A stretch of 51,087 nucleotides of DNA from Aeromicrobium sp. (GTDB taxonomy: Bacteria > Actinomycetota > Coriobacteriia > Anaerosomatales > Anaerosomataceae): positions 1 to 51,087 of the forward strand of contig JADIIM010000029.1 in assembly GCA_015351705.1 (NCBI GenBank). The letters are read 5' to 3'. The notes beneath the pieces are model-generated. The model worked only from the letters and a program-made list of their open reading frames with translations. It was not told the DNA's origin and ran no database searches. The position numbers and the translations under genes were made by a program. Positions 26,793-35,172 of the stretch are shown here, piece after piece. Numbering within the stretch: the stretch's first letter is position 1; each line of letters starts with the position of its first letter.

Positions 26793-27557
26793 CTACGCCG
26801 AGGTCCAGCCGGCGTCAGCGGGGATGCACGCACCGTTGATCATCAGCGACTCGTCTGAGGCAAGGAAGAGCGCGAGACTCGCGATGTCGGTCGCCTTCAG
26901 CTGCCCCGGGATAGCCGCATACCAGGTCTGGGAGCGCGCCAGACCTGCCTGGTCGAACTTCGAGGGATCCACGCTCTGCATGATGTTCGTCTCCACCGCA
27001 CCCGCGACGATGGCGTTGCAGCGGATGCCCTCCTGCGCGTAACGGAACGCCGTGTTCTTGGTCAGTCCGATGACGCCGTGCTTGGAGACCGTGTAGGCGC
27101 AGCCTGCCGCGCCGCCTCCCACGCCGGCGACCGACGCGGTGTTGATGATCGAGCCACCACCGGTCTGCTTCATCACCGGGACCGCCGCACGCGTCAGGTA
27201 CATGGGCCCGTTCAGGTTGATGCCGAGAACGCGTCCCCACGTCCCGTCGTCCATCTCGGCCACTCCCGCGTTGAGATCCATGACGCCGGCGTTGTTGCAG
27301 AGCACGTCGAGACGGCCGAAGCTTCCCGTGGCCGCATCGATGATGCGCTTGCAGTCCTCGGGATTCGAGACGTCACCCTGCACTCCCACGATCTCGCCGC
27401 CGGCGGCCTTCACCTCGTCGACGACCTCGCCCAGCGTGGCCTCGTTCCACTCGGCGGCCACCACCTTCGCGCCCTCGGCCGCGAACAGGTTCGCCATCGC
27501 GCGGCCCATCCCGGACCCCGCACCGGTCACCACTGCGACCTTCCCATCAAGCCTCAT
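26793..27557 (-). CDS. short-chain dehydrogenase/reductase (SDR)
   Basis: A 254-residue classical SDR. It has NAD(P)-binding 'TGAGSGMGRA' (about 10-19), 'NNAGVMD', 'GSIINTAS', the catalytic pair in 'YTVSKHGVIGLT', and 'PADAGWTSA' at the end. An acidic residue after the second strand ('AAEWNEA') favours NAD over NADP (inference). ATG 27557 follows AGGGGG. The substrate is not deducible. A TetR-type palindrome 57 bases upstream suggests control by a repressor that may be encoded elsewhere. Confidence 0.93.
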   Translation of the reverse strand: MRLDGKVAVVTGAGSGMGRAMANLFAAEGAKVVAAEWNEATLGEVVDEVKAAGGEIVGVQGDVSNPEDCKRIIDAATGSFGRLDVLCNNAGVMDLNAGVAEMDDGTWGRVLGINLNGPMYLTRAAVPVMKQTGGGSIINTASVAGVGGGAAGCAYTVSKHGVIGLTKNTAFRYAQEGIRCNAIVAGAVETNIMQSVDPSKFDQAGLARSQTWYAAIPGQLKATDIASLALFLASDESLMINGACIPADAGWTSA

Positions 27558-27613
27558 CGCGCTACCCCCTTCTCCCCGTTGGACCGTCGCAAGGTTGCGC
27601 GGGTCCACCTGAT

Positions 27614-27631
27614 TCGTAACAATCGTTACGA
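27614..27631. promoter_or_regulatory. 18-bp palindrome between SDR and DUF4345 genes
   Basis: TCGTAAC-AATC-GTTACGA has perfect 7-bp arms and the form TAAC-N4-GTTA typical of TetR-family operators. It sits in the divergent region upstream of both the SDR and the DUF4345 genes. The binding protein is unknown. Confidence 0.65.
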
Positions 27632-27725
27632 TAACCGAGCCGCCCGGCCCGCGACAACGGTCGCCGGCATCCGGGCCGCGCAGGGTACGTACCCACACGA
27701 ACGGCCACTGGAACGAGGGGGCGCG

Positions 27726-28082
27726 ATGGACTGGGCTTCTGTGCCGGCACTGGCCGCGGCGACCGTCATGCTGGTGTTCGGTCTCGGGGCGATGGCGCGC
27801 CCGGCCTCGCTCCGGTGGGTCGGCGTCAGTGCGGTGAGCGCACTCGGCGCCTCGGAGATCCGCGCGGTCTTCGGCGGGATGTTCGTCGCGCTCGCCGCCG
27901 GCTGCCTGATCACCCGCGACCCCCTGGTATGCGCGGTCGTCGGCGCGGCGTGGTTCGCCGACGTCATGGTCCGAGTGGCAAGCACGTTCATCGACCGGGT
28001 CCCCGCTCGCCAGTCGGTCGTCGTCATCGCCATCGGACTGAGTGTGGGAGCGGGCCTGGCAAGCGGCTACTGGCTCCTGTGA
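27726..28082 (+). CDS. four-helix membrane protein, DUF4345-like
   Basis: A 118-residue membrane protein with four hydrophobic segments. It has the DUF4345-like centre 'ASEIRAVFGGMFVALAAG', then 'AVVGAAWFADVMVRVAS', and a last helix at the C-terminus. Function unknown. ATG 27726 has GAGGGGG about 5 bases upstream. Its 3' end overlaps the convergent YaiI/YqxD gene by 16 bases. Confidence 0.8.
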   Translation: MDWASVPALAAATVMLVFGLGAMARPASLRWVGVSAVSALGASEIRAVFGGMFVALAAGCLITRDPLVCAVVGAAWFADVMVRVASTFIDRVPARQSVVVIAIGLSVGAGLASGYWLL

Positions 28083-28543
28083 GACTCCCCGCGCTCCATC
28101 ATGCCGAGCAGGCGCTCGAGCTGCTCGACGAAGTGCTCGCGGTCTTCGTCCGTGAACTTCGGTGGGCCGCCATGGCGTCCACCGGCACGGCGCAACCGGC
28201 TCTCGGCATGACGGACGGCAAGCTCGGCGTCGATCGTGGCGAGATGGAAGATGCGCCCGCGCGGACTCAATGCTCCCGCACCGCGCCCGAGCGCCATCGC
28301 CGCGAGTCCGATGTCCTGCGTCACCACCACGTCACCGGCCGCCAGCCGCTCCACGACCGCGAAGTCGGCGGCATCGCGGCCGCCCGAGACCGTGACGGCC
28401 TCCACGCCGCGTCGCCCGGCGTAGCGACTCAGGTCCTGCGTGCTGTTCGCCACGACCGCCACCTGCCACCCGCGCTCGCGCGCACAGGCGATCGCCTCAC
28501 GCGTGACCGGACAGGCGTCCGCATCGACGAAGACGGTTCCCAC
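28067..28543 (-). CDS. YaiI/YqxD family protein (UPF0178, DUF188)
   Basis: A 158-residue protein with the clear family N-terminus 'VDADACPVTREAIACA' and 'VVTQDIGLAAMAL', 'ALSPRGRIF'. The fold is PIN-like, with conserved Asp residues (4, 6, about 59) suggestive of metal-dependent nuclease chemistry, but the biochemical role of the family is not established. It is about 30 bases downstream of citrate synthase on the same strand. Confidence 0.92.
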   Translation of the reverse strand: MGTVFVDADACPVTREAIACARERGWQVAVVANSTQDLSRYAGRRGVEAVTVSGGRDAADFAVVERLAAGDVVVTQDIGLAAMALGRGAGALSPRGRIFHLATIDAELAVRHAESRLRRAGGRHGGPPKFTDEDREHFVEQLERLLGMMERGESHRSQ

Positions 28544-28573
28544 TCCGGGTGAGCCTCCTCGCCCGTCTGCGCG

Positions 28574-29968
28574 CTACCGCTGCTCCAGCGGCACGTACTC
28601 CCGCCGGCTGGCGACACTCTTGTAGGCCGGCCGGATGATCTTGCCGCCACTGGCAAGCTCCTCGATCCGGTGCGCACACCAGCCGACCACGCGAGAGACC
28701 GCGAAGATCGGCGTGTACAGCTCCTCGGGGATGCCGAGCATCCGGTAGATGTAGCCGGAGTAGAAGTCCACGTTGGCCGAGACGCCCTTGTACATCTTCC
28801 GTGACTTGCCGATCGCGCCCGGGGCGATATCCTCGACCTTCGTGAGCAGCTGGTACTCGTCTGACAGGCCCTTCATCTCGGCGAGATCACGCGCGTACTC
28901 GCGCATGATGATCGTCCGCGGGTCTGACACGGAATAGACCGGGTGCCCCATGCCATAGATGAGGCCGGAGCGGTCGAACGCGTCTTTGCCGAGCACGCGC
29001 AGCAGGTACGCTTCGATCTGCTCGTCGTCGGTCCAGTCGGACACGTTGCGCTTCAGGTCATCGAACATCCGCACCATCTTGATGTTGGCGCCACCGTGCT
29101 TCGGGCCCTTGAGCGCGCCGAGTGACGCGGCGACCGTTGCGAACGTGTCTGTGCCGCTCGACGAGACGACGTGTGCCGTGAACGAGGAGTTGTTGCCGCC
29201 TCCGTGCTCGGCATGGAGCACGAGTGCGAGGTCGAGCACCTTGGCCTCGAGGTCGGTGAACTTGGTGTCCGGCCTCAGCATGCGCAGGATGTTCTCGGCA
29301 GTAGAGAGCTCGGGCGCCGGCGAATGGATCACCAGACTGCTGTCGTGGAACTGATTGGCGTGCGCCTGGTACGCGTAGACGGCCAGCAGCGGGAACGTGG
29401 CGATGAGCTGGAGGCTCTGACGGAGAACGGCCTGGATCGACGTGTCGTCGGGGTTCTCGTCACGCGTGTACAGTGCGAGGACGGCGCGTGACATGGCGTT
29501 CATGACGTCCCTGCTCGGCATGCGCAGGATCGCGTCGTTGATGAAATGGCGCGGGAGCACGCGGCTCTCAGCAAGATGGCGCTCGAACAGTGAGAGATCC
29601 TCGGCCGACGGGAGTTCGCCGAACAGGACCAGGTACGCGGTCTCCTCGAACCCGAACCGGTCGGCGGCCTGGAACCCGCGAACAAGCTCGTTGATCTCGA
29701 TGCCGCGGTAGACGAGCTCGCCAGGGATCGGGATGTAGGCATCGCCGTCAGGCGCCGAGCCCACGACGTCGCCGATCTGCGTCAGACCCGCGAGCACACC
29801 CTTGCCTGACACGTCGCGCAGCCCTCGCTTGACGTCGTAGCGAGAGTACAGCTCGGCATCGACCCGGCTGGACTCCAGGGCCATCTCCCCCCAGCGCTCG
29901 AGCGCGCTGATGGCGTGACCGCTCGTGTGCGGCGGCTTGCCGACGCAGTTCCCGTCCTGTGGTGTCAT
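28574..29968 (-). CDS. citrate synthase family protein
   Basis: A 464-residue citrate/2-methylcitrate synthase (Si type). It condenses acetyl-CoA (or propionyl-CoA) with oxaloacetate. Active-site residues are visible: 'LHAEHGGGNNSS' (His255), 'KHGGANIKM', 'GMGHPVYS' (His342) and 'VDFYSGYIY' (Asp401). It is longer than typical 375-430-residue bacterial enzymes because of an N-terminal extension of about 40 residues. ATG 29968 follows AAGGGA by 6 bases. Feeds the oxidative or incomplete TCA pathway, e.g. glutamate synthesis. Confidence 0.93.
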   Translation of the reverse strand: MTPQDGNCVGKPPHTSGHAISALERWGEMALESSRVDAELYSRYDVKRGLRDVSGKGVLAGLTQIGDVVGSAPDGDAYIPIPGELVYRGIEINELVRGFQAADRFGFEETAYLVLFGELPSAEDLSLFERHLAESRVLPRHFINDAILRMPSRDVMNAMSRAVLALYTRDENPDDTSIQAVLRQSLQLIATFPLLAVYAYQAHANQFHDSSLVIHSPAPELSTAENILRMLRPDTKFTDLEAKVLDLALVLHAEHGGGNNSSFTAHVVSSSGTDTFATVAASLGALKGPKHGGANIKMVRMFDDLKRNVSDWTDDEQIEAYLLRVLGKDAFDRSGLIYGMGHPVYSVSDPRTIIMREYARDLAEMKGLSDEYQLLTKVEDIAPGAIGKSRKMYKGVSANVDFYSGYIYRMLGIPEELYTPIFAVSRVVGWCAHRIEELASGGKIIRPAYKSVASRREYVPLEQR

Positions 29969-30219
29969 GTCGTTCCCTTCGCCTTGGGTTCGGCTGGTCA
30001 GCGGCGTGGACCGCTCAGGTGGCTGCTGACGATCGGCCGCGGATCCCCCCGGAGCACCCGGCGCCGCGGCACGCGCGGCTCGAACGGCCGCACGCTTCAG
30101 TCGCACCGGTATTGTACCCGAACGCCCTGACGTGCCGCCTCCGACAGATGAGGGCCCGAGCCGGGTCCGTTCGGATGCCTTCGCCTCGACTCTGATGTGG
30201 GCTGTGGGGCCGGACAGCA

Positions 30220-30245
30220 CGAGAGCCGCCTGCCGGCGGCTCTCG
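30220..30245 (-). terminator. terminator after tRNA-Asp
   Basis: A perfect 11-bp stem (30220-30230 with 30235-30245) with loop TGCC, 9 bases downstream of the tRNA on the minus strand. No T-run. Confidence 0.65.
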
Positions 30246-30254
30246 GAGCGTGTG

Positions 30255-30331
30255 TGGCGGGAGTAACGGGACTCGAACCCGCGGCCTCTGGCTTGACAGG
30301 CCAGCGCTCTAACCAACTGAGCTATACCCCC
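30255..30331 (-). tRNA. tRNA-Asp (GTC)
   Basis: A 77-base cloverleaf on the minus strand. Acceptor GGGGGTA pairs with TACTCCC (one G-T). Anticodon stem CTGGC/GCCAG surrounds loop CTGTCAA, anticodon GTC. T-loop is TTCGAGT, discriminator G, encoded CCA. Confidence 0.97.
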
Positions 30332-30405
30332 GCATGGGGCGCCCGCCGAGGCGGACAGCATACGGATTCTAACGAGCAGGGGCGGTGTTGTCCATAGATG
30401 AGCCG

Positions 30406-32235
30406 CTACTCGTCCATATCCATGTCAGGGAACGTGAACGAGAGCACCGTCCACCCCTCTGCGCCAGCGCCGGCCTCGATCGTGCCGCCGAGGCCCGCGG
30501 CAAGCGCCGCGGCCACCGCAAGCGAGAGCCCCGCGGCATCCGGCCGGAGCCCCGCCGATGTGCGCATGCGCCCAAACGGCTCGAAAAGCAGTCCGATCTC
30601 CTCATCGGGGACGGGCGGGCCGGCATCGGCGATATCCACACGCGATCCACGCTGCGTTCGCGTGACGGTCACGTCGACACGGCCGGCGGTCGTCACCGAG
30701 ACCGCGCGCTCGATCAGCGTAGCGAGCACCCTGCGGACGAGAGCGGGGTCGCTGACAGCTCCGGCGTGCTCAAGCGCGGAGTGCAGCACCAGGTCGAGCC
30801 CTTTGTCGGCTGCCGCTCCTCGAGCCGCGTCCACGACCTCTTCAGCCGCGGCTCCCACGTCGAAGCGATCGGGTCGGGGCACTACCTGCCCGCCAAGGAC
30901 GTGTGCGGCATCGAACGCCTCGTCGACGAAGCCGAGGAGCCGCTTGCCCGCATCGTTGACCAGCGTCGCGTGATGCCGCTGGGCGTGGGTGAGTTCGCCA
31001 TCCATGCCCTGAAGCAGGACGTCGCTGAAGCCGATGATCGTGTTGAGCGGCGTCCTCATCTCATGACTCATGCCGGTGAGGAACGCATCCTTCGCCTGGT
31101 TGGCCAGAGCGAGGTCGAGGTTGGTGCGCGCGAGGTCGGCGAGCGTGCGCTCGAGTTCCTGTGTCCGCTCCTCGACAAGCCGCTCCAGGTGCTGCCGATG
31201 AAGGTCGAGCTCCTCTTGCCGGGCGATGCGCTCGGTGATGTCGTGCAAGACGATCACGTGGCCGCCCGCTACGTGGGAGCGCTCATCCACAGGCGACACG
31301 GCCGCCTCCAGCCAGCGCCCGGCGCACCGGAGCAGGCCCTCCTGCGGCGGCCCCGTGACCTGCTCGAGCCCAGGGCAGTCGTGTGCCACCTCGGCTAGAC
31401 GACTCCCGAACGGCACTCGGCCGTCCAGTCCGAGGAGACGCATCGCCGCGGTGTTCATGTCGATGATCCGGCCTTCTGGGTCCAGAACGATCAACCCGTC
31501 GGCCATGCGATCGATCGCAACGTTGCGGGCGAGCGGCACCAGGTCCAGCAGCTGCCACTTGAACACGCCTGCGGCCATCACCGTACCGGTGATGGCGAGC
31601 GCTACGCGCGACAGGTCCAGGCCCTGCACGGGACTCAGGTCCGCGACGTAGACGACGCTTGCGACCCACGGGAACAGGATCGCCACCAGCAGCAGCACCG
31701 CCTGGGTCCGATACAGGGCCGGACGGAGTATCACCTGTCGCACGACGAGGACCGTGGCGATGGTGATCAGCATATATGAGTAGCCCACGTACCCCACCCA
31801 GAACCACAGGCCGTGCCCGTAGGAGATCAGGTTCGTCGCCGGCGAGACCTCCGAGAACCCGGTCCACACGAGCGAGTGCCACTCGTTGGTGAACACGATC
31901 AGAAGCGTCGCGACCGGGAGGACGCACAGAGCCACGATCGTGCGAGCACTATGCTGTCGCCGCTGCAGTTCGTGGCTGGTGACGAAGAGGAACAGCAGGA
32001 CGGGAGCGAACACGGCGCCCACGTACTCGAACTTGGACCACAGTATCTTGAGCGGGACAGTGGTGGCGGACACCTCGAGAACGCCGAAGCCGGCCCACAG
32101 CGTGATCGCGAGCAGCATGAGCACGAGGTAGCGACCGCTCGCCGTCGTCCGGCGACGGGCACTCATGATCGTGACGACCAGCGCGATGATCGTGGTCACC
32201 GCGTACAGCCACGTTATGGCGGTCAGTCGATACAC
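30406..32235 (-). CDS. 7TM-PAS histidine kinase homologue with degenerate ATPase domain
   Basis: A 609-residue protein from GTG 32235 (AGGGAG 7 bases upstream). It has seven membrane helices (about 1-230, HisKA_7TM-like), a PAS domain (about 235-335, 'MADGLIVLDPEGRIIDMN'), a coiled coil (340-385), and HisKA with 'MSHEMRTPLNTI' (His391). The HATPase part is degraded: N-box 'VLATLIERAVSV' lacks the Mg-binding Asn, G1 reads 'DAGPPVP' not DxGxGI, and G2 'DAAGLSLAV' lacks GLGL. It may be a pseudokinase that is phosphorylated by, or senses for, another protein. No response regulator adjacent; it is divergent from the B12-binding gene. Confidence 0.88.
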   Translation of the reverse strand: MYRLTAITWLYAVTTIIALVVTIMSARRRTTASGRYLVLMLLAITLWAGFGVLEVSATTVPLKILWSKFEYVGAVFAPVLLFLFVTSHELQRRQHSARTIVALCVLPVATLLIVFTNEWHSLVWTGFSEVSPATNLISYGHGLWFWVGYVGYSYMLITIATVLVVRQVILRPALYRTQAVLLLVAILFPWVASVVYVADLSPVQGLDLSRVALAITGTVMAAGVFKWQLLDLVPLARNVAIDRMADGLIVLDPEGRIIDMNTAAMRLLGLDGRVPFGSRLAEVAHDCPGLEQVTGPPQEGLLRCAGRWLEAAVSPVDERSHVAGGHVIVLHDITERIARQEELDLHRQHLERLVEERTQELERTLADLARTNLDLALANQAKDAFLTGMSHEMRTPLNTIIGFSDVLLQGMDGELTHAQRHHATLVNDAGKRLLGFVDEAFDAAHVLGGQVVPRPDRFDVGAAAEEVVDAARGAAADKGLDLVLHSALEHAGAVSDPALVRRVLATLIERAVSVTTAGRVDVTVTRTQRGSRVDIADAGPPVPDEEIGLLFEPFGRMRTSAGLRPDAAGLSLAVAAALAAGLGGTIEAGAGAEGWTVLSFTFPDMDMDE

Positions 32236-32423
32236 CGGTCGCTCCCTGCCGGTACGGGGAGAGGTCGCGCGCCCGTCCTGGTCACGGGCGGCGCTCTCCA
32301 CCACGTACGATACTCGACTGCTCTGTCACCGGTACGGCCACTCGTCGGAACAGAGGAGGCGACCGTCCGGCCATCAGTGCCGCCCGCTCGTCGTGAGAAC
32401 GCCGTCAGCCGGCCGTGAACCGA

Positions 32424-32429
32424 TACACT
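32424..32429 (+). promoter_or_regulatory. candidate -10 element for the B12-protein/ABC operon
   Basis: TACACT lies 24 bases before GTG 32453, with GAGGAG between them. No good -35 is seen. The same hexamer occurs at a similar place before 40191 and 43046. Confidence 0.4.
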
Positions 32430-32452
32430 CTGAATCGATGAGAGGAGCACGG

Positions 32453-33088
32453 GTGCCACCGGTGAGCGACGGAGTCCGCGAGACACTGCTCGACCGCATC
32501 GCACGGCGCGATCGTGCGGGCGCGGTCGAGGCTGCGCTTGCGGCGGTGCGAGATGACGCACTGCCTGTTCCGGAGCTCTATGATCTCCTGGCCGACGTGC
32601 TCGCCGAGATGGGGGCCTCGTGGTCCCGGGGCGAGACCGAGGTCTGGCAGGAGCATTACGCGACCGCGGTGATCCGGACGATCGTCGAGGCGTGCCAGCC
32701 GCTCGTGGCCCAGCGTGCAGCGCCCGCCAACGGACTCACCGTCGTCCTCGCCACACCGCCGGAGGAGTACCACGACCTCGGCCTGCGGATGATCGCGGAC
32801 CGGTTCACGCTCGTCGGATGGACCGCACACCTGCTCGGAGCGAACACGCCCGTCGGTGAGCTTTCCGCGGCGATCGCCGAACTGGACGCCGATGCCGTGG
32901 TGCTCTCGGCGTACACGCACTTCCACCGTATGGCCCTCAGGGCGTACGTTGACGAGATGCTCGTCGCACATCCCGCCGTTCGCGTGTGGGTGGGCGGGGC
33001 CGCGTTCGCCCGCGAGCACGAGGGCTGGCCTGACGACATGGTCCTCGACGTGGCCGCGATCCCCCGACTCGCTGAGACGATAGTGTGA
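32453..33088 (+). CDS. stand-alone B12-binding protein with Wx9EH photoreceptor motif
   Basis: A 211-residue soluble protein. Residues about 1-90 form a helical cap with Trp57 followed ten residues later by Glu67-His68 ('WSRGETEVWQEH'), exactly the Wx9EH signature of adenosylcobalamin photoreceptors of the CarH/LitR type. Residues 95-211 are a Rossmann-like B12-binding domain with the lower-ligand motif E-x-H-x-x-G ('EEYHDLG', His107), 'LSAYT' and 'VGG'. The MerR DNA-binding domain of CarH is missing. GTG 32453 follows GAGGAG by 5 bases; ATG 32438 is an alternative. It is 4 bases upstream of an ABC permease gene. Confidence 0.88.
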   Translation: MPPVSDGVRETLLDRIARRDRAGAVEAALAAVRDDALPVPELYDLLADVLAEMGASWSRGETEVWQEHYATAVIRTIVEACQPLVAQRAAPANGLTVVLATPPEEYHDLGLRMIADRFTLVGWTAHLLGANTPVGELSAAIAELDADAVVLSAYTHFHRMALRAYVDEMLVAHPAVRVWVGGAAFAREHEGWPDDMVLDVAAIPRLAETIV

Positions 33089-33092
33089 TGCG

Positions 33093-34217
33093 ATGCTGAG
33101 CCTCAGGATCGCCGCGCGCTTCCTCAGGAGCTCGCCTGGCCAGTCGGCGCTCATCATCTCCGGCATCGCCGTGGGCATCGCCACGCAGATCTTCGTGGGC
33201 TCGCTCATCACGAGCCTGCAAGCCGACCTGCTCGACGCCGCCGTCGGCTCCAGCCCGCACATCACACTGCGCGCCTCTGACGGCGCGACGATCTCGACGT
33301 ACTTCGCTGAGGACGCCGAGGCCATGGAGCCGCGCATCTCGACCGCGATAGCCGTGCGCACGTTCTCGGCCATCTACGCCAGCGGAGGCGAGAGTGTCCC
33401 GCTGGCAGTGACCGGGGCCGATGCGGCCGATCTCGACTCGATCTACGGACTCTCGGAGCGGATCACCACAGGCAGCTACCGGCTCGGAGCCGACGAGGCG
33501 CTGGTGGGCGCGCGGTTCTCCGAGACCTACGACATCGAAGCGGGTGACGCACTCGAAGTGCTGCTCCCGGACGGCCAGCGGGCGGACTACGAGATCGCCG
33601 GCGTCTTCGACCTTGGCCAAGGGACCGCCAACGAGCGCTTCGCGTTCGTGGGCGCAACCACCGCCGCAGGCGCGCTCGGCATGAACGACGACGAGTGCTC
33701 GGCGATCCAAGTCCAGCTCACCGACCCGTTCGATTCGGCCGAGGTGGCGCCTGTGCTCGGCGAAGCGTTCGGCGTGGAGTCCCTGGACTGGCAGGCCGAG
33801 AACGAGGAGTTGCTCTCCGGCCTCGCCGCACAGTCAGGGTCATCGATCATGATCCAGATCTTCGTCCTGGTGGCGGTCGCGCTCGGCATCGCAAGCACGC
33901 TTGCGATCAGCGCCGTTCAGAAGACCCGCCAGATCGGCATCCTCAAGGCCATCGGCATGGGCGACTCGGCAGCGGGACGCATCTTCCTCTGGCAGGCCGC
34001 ACTGCTGGGCGCCGGCGGCACCCTCGGTGGCATCGGGCTCGGCTACGGGCTCATCTGGGGTTTCAGCCTGGCGCCAGTCCCGTTCTCGATCCGCCCGGAA
34101 CCCACCTTCATCGCCATCTCGGCGGCGATAGGCGTCTCCGTGGCCCTCGCCTCCTCGGTCATCCCGGCGCGCTCCACGTCCCGCCTCGACCCGATCGAGG
34201 TGATCCAGAGTGGCTGA
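33093..34217 (+). CDS. LolC/LolE-like ABC transporter permease
   Basis: A 374-residue FtsX/MacB-superfamily permease. TM1 (about 15-38) is followed by a periplasm-side MacB-like domain of about 215 residues, then three C-terminal helices with 'QKTRQIGILKAIGMGDSAAG', the coupling-helix signature of this family. Type VII ABC transporters of this form extract lipoproteins or lipids or transmit mechanical force rather than pump solutes. It starts 4 bases after the B12-protein stop and overlaps the ATPase gene, forming a three-gene operon. Confidence 0.9.
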   Translation: MLSLRIAARFLRSSPGQSALIISGIAVGIATQIFVGSLITSLQADLLDAAVGSSPHITLRASDGATISTYFAEDAEAMEPRISTAIAVRTFSAIYASGGESVPLAVTGADAADLDSIYGLSERITTGSYRLGADEALVGARFSETYDIEAGDALEVLLPDGQRADYEIAGVFDLGQGTANERFAFVGATTAAGALGMNDDECSAIQVQLTDPFDSAEVAPVLGEAFGVESLDWQAENEELLSGLAAQSGSSIMIQIFVLVAVALGIASTLAISAVQKTRQIGILKAIGMGDSAAGRIFLWQAALLGAGGTLGGIGLGYGLIWGFSLAPVPFSIRPEPTFIAISAAIGVSVALASSVIPARSTSRLDPIEVIQSG

Positions 34218-34920
34218 CCTCCTCGTGGTCGATGCGATCGAGAAGACCTACGGAGAAGGGGACACCGCCACGCGCGCGCTCAAAGGCGTGAGCTTCACGG
34301 TGGCCGAGGGCGAGTTCGCCTCGATCGTCGGCCAGTCCGGCTCGGGCAAGTCCACGCTGCTCAACCTGATCGGCCTGCTCGACACGCCGACATCAGGCCA
34401 GGTCCTCTTTGGCGGCAAGAACACCACCACGCTCGGCCGCAAGGGCCGGGCGCGCGTGCGCAACGAGGGGCTCGGGTTCGTGTTCCAGTTCCACTACCTG
34501 CTGCCCGAGTTCAGCGTGTGGGAGAACCTCACGATGCCCGCGCAGATCGCCGGTCGCACCGTGACCGGCGAGGAACGGGACCGGGCACTGCAGACGCTCA
34601 CGCTGCTCGGCCTCGAAGGGCTGGAGCACAAGAACGCGAACCAGCTTTCCGGTGGACAGAAGCAGCGCGTGGCCATCGGCCGGGCGCTCATGAACCGCCC
34701 GAGGCTGATCCTCGCCGACGAGCCTACCGGCAACCTCGACACCGCGAACACGGCGGTCGTCTACGAACTCTTCCGGACGATCAACGCCGAGATCGGCACG
34801 ACGTTCCTCATCGTCACGCACGACCGGGCCGTGGCGCAGCAGACCGATCGCATCCTTGAGGTCCGCGACGGCGAGCTGGTCCAGGACGTGCGCAACGACT
34901 ACGTGGCCGCCGACACCTAG
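34210..34920 (+). CDS. LolD/MacB-like ABC ATPase
   Basis: A 236-residue ATPase for the overlapping permease. Walker A '[15 protein letters not shown]' is near residue 40. The Q-loop '[18 protein letters not shown]' resembles LolD. Signature is '[15 protein letters not shown]', Walker B '[12 protein letters not shown]' and H-loop 'IVTHDRAV'. GTG start overlaps the permease stop. Its stop codon overlaps the stop of the convergent glycine-zipper gene (34917-34920). Confidence 0.93.
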   Translation: MADLLVVDAIEKTYGEGDTATRALKGVSFTVAEGEFASIVGQSGSGKSTLLNLIGLLDTPTSGQVLFGGKNTTTLGRKGRARVRNEGLGFVFQFHYLLPEFSVWENLTMPAQIAGRTVTGEERDRALQTLTLLGLEGLEHKNANQLSGGQKQRVAIGRALMNRPRLILADEPTGNLDTANTAVVYELFRTINAEIGTTFLIVTHDRAVAQQTDRILEVRDGELVQDVRNDYVAADT

Positions 34921-35162
34921 TCGGACGCGCCGCGCTTCCGTCGCATCTCGACAACGGCACCCGCGACGGTCCCCACCGCCGCTCCGGCGAGCATCCCCAT
35001 CACGAGGTCGCCGAGGATGACGCCGAGCACCATGCCGAACCCGGCTCCGATCCCGATGAGTGCGCCCATCCCCGGGAGGGCGGGCGAGCGCTCCACACCG
35101 TGCTCGATCACTACCTCCGGCTCACCGCTCCCTTGCGTGCGGTCATCTCGTCCGGCCATCAT
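34917..35162 (-). CDS. small glycine-zipper membrane protein
   Basis: An 81-residue protein from ATG 35162 (GGAGGG 5 bases upstream; ATG 35159 also possible). About 30 charged residues are followed by two hydrophobic Gly-rich helices ('MGALIGIGAGFGMVLGVIL' and 'MGMLAGAAVGTVAGAVV') with GxxxG spacing typical of tight helix packing, and a basic tail. It is 10 bases downstream of the MacB-like ATPase gene on the same strand, so likely co-transcribed with that transporter. Function unknown. Confidence 0.75.
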   Translation of the reverse strand: MMAGRDDRTQGSGEPEVVIEHGVERSPALPGMGALIGIGAGFGMVLGVILGDLVMGMLAGAAVGTVAGAVVEMRRKRGASD

Positions 35163-35172
35163 CAGCTCCCTC

